A DNA stretch of 64,000 nt from Sabulicella rubraurantiaca (GTDB lineage: Bacteria; Pseudomonadota; Alphaproteobacteria; Acetobacterales; Acetobacteraceae): positions 124,001 to 188,000 of the forward strand of contig NZ_JAFEUU010000001.1 of NCBI RefSeq assembly GCF_017355885.1, written 5' to 3'. The position numbers were made by a program, and so were the translations under genes. The notes beneath the pieces are model-generated. The model did no database searches. It was not told the origin of the DNA and saw only the letters and a list, made by a program, of their open reading frames with translations. The number at the start of each line of letters is the position of its first letter. Position 1 is the first letter of the stretch. Of the stretch, positions 59,418 to 64,000 are shown piece after piece.

Positions 59418-59436
59418 TTGCCAAACTGTATGGCAA
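59418..59436 (-). promoter_or_regulatory. Inverted repeat upstream of livG, possible operator
   Basis: TTGCCA (59418-59423) and TGGCAA (59431-59436) form a perfect 6-bp inverted repeat with a 7-base spacer, inside a wider imperfect repeat of GCCGC and GCGGC (59411-59415 and 59456-59460). It lies 41-59 bases before the livG start in the only intergenic gap of the operon, where a GntR- or LysR-type regulator could bind. No regulator gene is nearby. Confidence 0.45.
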
Positions 59437-59486
59437 TGCGGTGAGCCATGTGCAAGCGGCATCACAGTTCCCACCAAGGCGGGAAG

Positions 59487-61724
59487 CTAGCGATTCCTGA
59501 TCGCTGCCAGGAGGCGCTCAGCCGTGGCCGGGAGGCCGAGGCTCGGCACCCCCGTGGCATCGCGCAGGGCATTCACAACCGCCGTCGCGAGCAGGAGCGG
59601 CGGCTCCCCAACTGCCTTGGAGCGGAAGAGCGCTCCTGCCCGTGCCTCCGAGCCTTCTAGAAGCCGGGCCCGCAGCACGGGGGGCACGTCGCGGGAACCC
59701 GGAATCTTATAGGTGGACGGGCCAAGAGTGCGCTGCCGCCCGTCCCCGTCCCACCACAACTCCTCGCTGGTCAGCCAGCCCATTCCCTGCACGAAGGCGC
59801 CCTCGATCTGGCCGAGGTCGATGGCCGGGTTCAGGCTGCGTCCGCAATCCTGCACGAGATGCGCCGAAAGGCACCGATGCTCGCCGGTCAACGTGTCCAG
59901 CAGCACCTCCGCAACCGCCGCGCCATAGGTGAAGTAGAAGAATGGTTCCCCTCGCATGCGTCCCGCATCCCAATGGATGTCCGGCGTCCGGTAGAACCCG
60001 GTCGCGGAGAGGCTGACCCGTTCCCGCCAGCAAAGCTTCGCCAGTTCGCCGAAGCGCATTCCCTCATTGCCGCCGGGCGGGAGGACATGGCCGTCCTCGA
60101 AGCGCAGGCTCTCCGGCGTGCAGCGAAGGTGCCGCGCGGCGACCTCCGCCATCCGGTCACGGACCGCCATGGCCGCCGCATGGGCCGCCCAGCCGTTCAG
60201 ATCGCTGCCCGTGCTGGCGGCTGTGGCGCTGGTATTGGGGATCTCGGCCGTCGAGGTGGGGGCGAGGCCGACCGCTTCGACCGGCATGCCGAACACTTCC
60301 GCCACCACCTGCGCCACCTTGATAAACAGCCCTTGGCCCATTTCGGTCCCGCCATGGGCCAGGCGGATGGAGCCATCCGTGTAGACATGCACCAGGGCGC
60401 CGGCTTGGTTCAGGTGCGGGATGCCGAAGGCGATGCCGAATGCGCAGCAGAAGGAGCCCACCCCCTTCCGGAGCGTCGGATGCTCGGCGTTGAACGAAGC
60501 CGCCTCTGCCCGCAACCGGTCCCATTCGGCATCAGCCTTGGCCTCGGCCAGGACGCGGCGGGTCAGGGCGGGCTCTAGCCTCTGGCCGTAAGGAGTCCGA
60601 TCCGCGAGGTTGCGCAGGCGCAGGGATTCCACGTCGTGGCCAAGCTGCGCCGCGGCCCGGTGCAGCACATCCTCCATCAGCAGCGCGCCCTGCGGGCCGC
60701 CGAAGCCGCGAAAGGCCGTGTTGCTGACATGATTGGTCTTCACGGCGCAGGCTAAGACGCGCAGCGCCGGCGCGCCGTAGCAGTTCAGCGCATGGGTGAG
60801 GGCACGGAACACTACCCCGCCGGACATATCCAGCGAATGGCCGCCATCGGCCGCCAAGGTGGCGTCCAGCGCCAGCAGGCGCCCCTCCTCGTCGAAGCCG
60901 GCCTGCCAGCGATACAGGAAAGGGTGGCGCTTGCCCGTCGCCGCCATGTCGGCGCGGCGGGACAGGCGCAGCTTGACCGGGTGGCCCGTCACTCGCGCGG
61001 CGAGTGCCGCCGCCGCCGCGACCCAGGAGGCGTTGCTCTCCTTCCCGCCGAACCCGCCGCCAAGACGCCGGCACTGCACGGTCACCCGATGATAGGGCTC
61101 ACCCAGCACGCGCGCGACAACGTGCTGCACCTCCGTCGGGTGCTGGGTCGAGGAGTGGACGAGCATCTCGCCTTCCTCACCGGGGATGGCGAGGGCGATC
61201 TGGCCCTCCAGGTAGAAATGCTCCTGGCCGCCGGCGCGGAACTCTCCGGTCAGGCGGTGCGGCGCGGCCGCGAGCGCGGCCTCGACATCCCCTTCGGCGA
61301 TGATCTGCGGCGGGACGAGGAAGGAGCCTGTCTCCAGCGCCGCCTCGATGCTCAACACGGGTGGTAGCGTTTCGATACGCGGACGGGCCGCTGCGGCGGC
61401 GCGCAGGGCGGCGTCGCGCGTCGGCGCGACAAGGATGGCGAGGGGCTGCCCGTGATGCTCGACCAGGGTTTCCGCCAAGAGCACCTCGCCATGGCCAATG
61501 GGCGCGATGTCGTTCTGACCCGGAATGTCGGCGGGCAGGATGGCTCGCACCCCTTCGGGCAGGTCGAGGCCGCGCAATCGCCCATGCGCGACCGGCGACA
61601 GTGCCAGCGCCGCGTGCCAAGTCCCCGCAGGTTCGGGCAGATCGTCGAGGAAGCGCGCTTCGCCGCTCGCGTGGCGCAACGCGCTGTCATGGCGCAGGGC
61701 ATGGCCGACGATGGCGGTGTTCAT
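59487..61724 (-). CDS. xdhB: Xanthine dehydrogenase-type molybdopterin-binding subunit
   Basis: 745 residues. Motifs of the XdhB branch: GEARFLDDLPEPAGTWHAAL, CRRLGGGFGGKESNASWVAA (molybdopterin), NTAFRGFGGPQGALLMEDVL (Arg for purine-type substrates) and FRSKAVGEPPLLLATAVVNA (catalytic glutamate). It hydroxylates purines or other N-heterocycles with water as the oxygen source. It overlaps the XdhA gene by 4 nt. The downstream neighbour is the liv-type operon after a 109-bp gap. Confidence 0.92.
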   Translation of the reverse strand: MNTAIVGHALRHDSALRHASGEARFLDDLPEPAGTWHAALALSPVAHGRLRGLDLPEGVRAILPADIPGQNDIAPIGHGEVLLAETLVEHHGQPLAILVAPTRDAALRAAAAARPRIETLPPVLSIEAALETGSFLVPPQIIAEGDVEAALAAAPHRLTGEFRAGGQEHFYLEGQIALAIPGEEGEMLVHSSTQHPTEVQHVVARVLGEPYHRVTVQCRRLGGGFGGKESNASWVAAAAALAARVTGHPVKLRLSRRADMAATGKRHPFLYRWQAGFDEEGRLLALDATLAADGGHSLDMSGGVVFRALTHALNCYGAPALRVLACAVKTNHVSNTAFRGFGGPQGALLMEDVLHRAAAQLGHDVESLRLRNLADRTPYGQRLEPALTRRVLAEAKADAEWDRLRAEAASFNAEHPTLRKGVGSFCCAFGIAFGIPHLNQAGALVHVYTDGSIRLAHGGTEMGQGLFIKVAQVVAEVFGMPVEAVGLAPTSTAEIPNTSATAASTGSDLNGWAAHAAAMAVRDRMAEVAARHLRCTPESLRFEDGHVLPPGGNEGMRFGELAKLCWRERVSLSATGFYRTPDIHWDAGRMRGEPFFYFTYGAAVAEVLLDTLTGEHRCLSAHLVQDCGRSLNPAIDLGQIEGAFVQGMGWLTSEELWWDGDGRQRTLGPSTYKIPGSRDVPPVLRARLLEGSEARAGALFRSKAVGEPPLLLATAVVNALRDATGVPSLGLPATAERLLAAIRNR

Positions 61725-63064
61725 GCGTGGACCGTCGCAGGCAAGTCCGGCCGCGCGTGACGCAGGGCGAGCCGGCGCAGGAGGCCGCGCGCCGCTTCCA
61801 GACGGTAGGCGGCCGCGCCGCGATGATCGTCCATCGGTGCAAAGCGCAGAGCGGCGCCGGCTTCGCGTGCCGCATCGTCATCCAGGCTGCGGCCGGTCAA
61901 CACCGCTTCGGCCTCGCGCGCCCGCATGGCCGTCGCCGCCATGCCCCCAAATGCAAGGCGGGCGCGTGACACGGTTTCCCCCGCGAACTCGACACAGGCG
62001 GCCAGCGAGACGGCGCTGATATCCTGATCATGGCGGCGCGACAGTTTCTCCGCTGCCAGCAGCGCGCCCGGCGGTGGCGCCGGAAGTTCGATCGCGACGA
62101 TGATCTCGTCCGACGCCAGGGCGTTGCGCCGGTAGCCGAGCAGGAACTCTTCCACCGGAACCCGACGCGCGCCGCGCGGAGAGGCACACTCCACGACGGC
62201 CCCAAGCGCCAGCAGCACCGGCAGCGCATCTCCAATGGGTGAAGCCGTACCCAAATTCCCGCCAACGGTCCCGAGCGTGCGGATCTGCCGCGACCCCAGC
62301 CGTTCCAGATAGGGGACGAGCGGGGCGAAGCGCGCATCCGCACGACAGGCTTCGAGCCACTCCGCATAAGGGGCCGCCGCGCCGATGCGCTGGCAGGCCT
62401 CGCCCACTGTCACACCCTGCATCTCGCGCACGTTCAGCAGGCAGATCACCTCGGCCGGGTGCTCGCGATGCTCAGAGAATCTGAGGCCGAGATCCGTGCC
62501 GCCCGCGAGCAGCATCGCATCAGGGAAGGCAGCACGCAGCGCCACGGCCTCCTCCAAGGTGGCTGGAAGGTGGAAGCCGCCGAATTGAGAGGAAGCTGCG
62601 GCGAAGCCCGGCGCCGTCTCGCCGTCATCCGACATCGCCGCCATGGCGTCGAGGATGGGGCGGTAGCCGGTGCAGCGGCACAGGTTTCCGGCGAGCGCGG
62701 CGTGCGGGTCGCCGCCCGATCGGGTCCAGGCCCAGGCCGCCATGACGATACCGGGGGTGCAGAACCCGCATTGCGTGGCGCCGCCCTCGGCCAGGGCCCG
62801 CACCACCGGATGGTCACGTCCCAGGCCTTCCACGGCGCGGATTGCGCGTCCATGCATCTGGCCGAGCACGCACAGGCAGGCATTGACCGGGCGGCGCGAG
62901 GCGCCTGCCTCGATGACGACCGTGCATGCGCCGCAATCCCCCTCGGCGCAGCCTTCCTTGGCGCCTGTCAGCCCCTCGGCGCGCAGCCAGTCGAGCAGCG
63001 TGGTGGTGGGCGGCGCCTCAATCGTCCGGCGCGCGCCGTTCAGCGTGATCTCGATCGAAGCCAT
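61721..63064 (-). CDS. xdhA: Xanthine dehydrogenase-type FeS/FAD subunit
   Basis: 447 residues from ATG 63064. The N-terminal domain carries two [2Fe-2S] sets: Cys39, Cys44, Cys47 with Cys63 or Cys65, and Cys99, Cys102, Cys129, Cys131 (QCGFCTPG and LCRCTGY). From about residue 175 a FAD-binding domain follows (MLLAGGTDLGLRFSEHREHP, TVGGNLGTASPIGDALPVLL). It passes electrons from the molybdenum subunit to NAD+. A chaperone gene xdhC is not seen. Confidence 0.92.
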   Translation of the reverse strand: MASIEITLNGARRTIEAPPTTTLLDWLRAEGLTGAKEGCAEGDCGACTVVIEAGASRRPVNACLCVLGQMHGRAIRAVEGLGRDHPVVRALAEGGATQCGFCTPGIVMAAWAWTRSGGDPHAALAGNLCRCTGYRPILDAMAAMSDDGETAPGFAAASSQFGGFHLPATLEEAVALRAAFPDAMLLAGGTDLGLRFSEHREHPAEVICLLNVREMQGVTVGEACQRIGAAAPYAEWLEACRADARFAPLVPYLERLGSRQIRTLGTVGGNLGTASPIGDALPVLLALGAVVECASPRGARRVPVEEFLLGYRRNALASDEIIVAIELPAPPPGALLAAEKLSRRHDQDISAVSLAACVEFAGETVSRARLAFGGMAATAMRAREAEAVLTGRSLDDDAAREAGAALRFAPMDDHRGAAAYRLEAARGLLRRLALRHARPDLPATVHA

Positions 63065-63095
63065 GCCGCATGATGGGCGCGGCACAGCACGGCTG

Positions 63096-63677
63096 TCACC
63101 GCAAACCATCCTCGCCGACGATTTCGTCAACAGTCAGGCCGCCGATGCGGGGCAGGGGGCGCCCGCCCGTCGTCAGCGCAAGGCAGAGCAGGATCTCGTC
63201 GCGCCGCGGCGCGTCGGGCATCCGCACCTCGATCGCGTCGAAATGCGAGCGGACGAAGGCGGCGTCCTTGTGCCCCAGCGGGACGTCCACCGCCGTGCCC
63301 ATGCCGCCGCGCTTCTTGGCAGAGGGAATGAGCGCCGGCCCCTTGCCGAGCGCCGCGCGCACCGACGCGCCCATCTTTGGATGCAGCAGCGCGGCAGCGT
63401 GCTCTAGCTCGCCATCCTCGCCCACGACGGCAGCCTTCCCGAAGGAATGGACCTGCTCTCCCGGGATGCCGAGCGCCCCGATGGCCCGCGTGGCGAGTTC
63501 CGCCCCGAGCGTCGCGCCCAGTTCGACCAGGGTGGTCAGGTCCTCCTCGAAGCGGCCAGCGAAGGGATTTCGCAGCACAGCCATGGCGACGGCGCGGCGA
63601 ATGGGCGGGGAAACGGGGCGCCCGACCTCCATCGCGGTTTCCTCGACGAGGACGGCCCATTTGCGGATCGCGGTCAT
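63096..63677 (-). CDS. Amino acid synthesis family protein (DUF1185)
   Basis: 193 residues from ATG 63677. IRKWAVLVEETAMEVGRPVS, VAMAVLRNPFAGRFEEDLTT and GGMGTAVDVPLGHKDAAFVR match DUF1185, annotated as amino acid synthesis. Family members often accompany genes for heterocycle or amide breakdown. It overlaps the enamidase-like gene upstream (ATGA) and precedes xdhA by 31 bp, so the four genes form one operon. Confidence 0.85.
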   Translation of the reverse strand: MTAIRKWAVLVEETAMEVGRPVSPPIRRAVAMAVLRNPFAGRFEEDLTTLVELGATLGAELATRAIGALGIPGEQVHSFGKAAVVGEDGELEHAAALLHPKMGASVRAALGKGPALIPSAKKRGGMGTAVDVPLGHKDAAFVRSHFDAIEVRMPDAPRRDEILLCLALTTGGRPLPRIGGLTVDEIVGEDGLR

Positions 63678-64000
63678 GCCAGCACCTCCGGGATTCGGGC
63701 GGCGGGCGGCGTGTTGCGCGAACGGCCGCAACGCACCTCGCCATCCACGATCACCATGCCGATCCCGGGCAGTTCACCATGGATGAAGGCTTCTGCTGCA
63801 TCCTCTCCGGCACCGCCGATCGGCGCATCCAGGAACACGAGGTCAGCGGGGCGTCCCATGGCGATGGTCCCGGCTTCGATCCCGCGCCAGCGCGCCGTGT
63901 TGCCGCCCGCCGCCGCGATGGCGATGCCCGGGTCGAGTTCGCCGAGCGAGCAGAGCAGCGAGATCGTCCGCAGCACGCCGAGCGGCTGTACGCCCGATCC
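63674..64000 (-). CDS. Amidohydrolase, enamidase-like, 3' part only
   Basis: The window ends inside this gene; the last 108 codons are present. The C-terminus has LDPGIAIAAAGGNTARWRGI, EAGTIAMGRPADLVFLDAPI and HGELPGIGMVIVDGEVRCGR followed by SRNTPPAARIPEVL, which resembles enamidase of nicotinate fermentation. Enamidase hydrolyses a cyclic enamide. Its place before DUF1185 and XdhAB fits ring hydroxylation followed by ring opening of an N-heterocycle. Confidence 0.72.
   Translation of the reverse strand, partial: GSGVQPLGVLRTISLLCSLGELDPGIAIAAAGGNTARWRGIEAGTIAMGRPADLVFLDAPIGGAGEDAAEAFIHGELPGIGMVIVDGEVRCGRSRNTPPAARIPEVLA

Noticed and set aside
1-64000. CRISPR arrays, prophage, insertion sequences, tRNA and rRNA genes
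   Set aside because: No regularly spaced repeats, transposase or integrase motifs, phage structural genes or RNA-gene signatures were seen in the gaps between genes.

Overview
The window is GC-rich and gene-dense, with many 1-8 nt gene overlaps (ATGA, GTGA, TGATG) and several GTG starts. Gene content points to an alphaproteobacterium, most likely an Acetobacteraceae relative such as Roseomonas. The signs are several tripartite-tricarboxylate (Bug/TctC) receptors, TRAP and TAXI transporters, a UPF0262 gene, DUF983 and DUF815 genes, and a perfect alphaproteobacterial LexA box (GTTC-N7-GTTC) in front of imuA. I see no rRNA, tRNA, CRISPR array, prophage or intact insertion sequence. It reads as chromosomal, with emphasis on nutrient uptake and catabolism.

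Layout. 1-9.5 kb: the 5' part of frmA, two Bug receptors around a CocE/NonD hydrolase, a TAXI receptor facing its fused TRAP permease, and an amino-acid ABC importer with no ATPase gene. 9.6-14.7 kb: small housekeeping and export genes (mtnA, LysE family, UPF0262, DUF983, Asp/Glu racemase family, SnoaL-like, AI-2E family). 14.7-16.7 kb: two c-type cytochromes around a Vgb-like beta-propeller. 16.7-23 kb: a DUF892 ferritin-like protein, an SOS-controlled imuA without imuB/dnaE2, a kaiC-kaiB-histidine kinase operon, and a divergent mgtE. 23-29.5 kb: a six-gene Mrp/Mnh cation/proton antiporter operon led by a PTS EIIA-like gene. 30-39.8 kb: a thioredoxin-reductase-like flavoprotein, a hydroxyacid dehydrogenase, a GalB-like/CoA-transferase/cupin group, and a convergent operon dctP-dctQ-dctM-pcaH-pcaG-pcaB. 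39.9-51.6 kb: an EamA exporter, a luciferase-like monooxygenase, a lone molybdenum hydroxylase large subunit, two acyl-CoA dehydrogenases with an enoyl-CoA hydratase, an SDR, a pyrone-dicarboxylate-hydrolase-like amidohydrolase, and a metallo-hydrolase/flavoprotein/DUF815 group. 51.7-59.4 kb: yajC, then a branched-chain-type ABC operon (livG-livF-three receptor paralogues-livH-livM). 59.5-64 kb: a xanthine-dehydrogenase-type enzyme followed upstream by a DUF1185 gene and the 3' part of an enamidase-like amidohydrolase.

How the genes work together. The catabolic theme is organic and aromatic acids. A TRAP importer shares an operon with protocatechuate 3,4-dioxygenase and carboxymuconate cycloisomerase. 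Nearby genes (GalB-like hydratase, pyrone-dicarboxylate-hydrolase-like enzyme, CoA transferase, beta-oxidation genes) hint at further ring-acid routes. The 59.5-64 kb cluster looks like hydroxylation and hydrolysis of an N-heterocycle. The most unusual regulatory module is the Kai operon: a clock-type KaiC and KaiB translationally coupled to a PAS/HWE-type histidine kinase, with a magnesium transporter divergent from it. The liv-type operon is notable for three tandem receptor genes, with a 90-bp perfect repeat in two of them and GC-rich hairpins between them.
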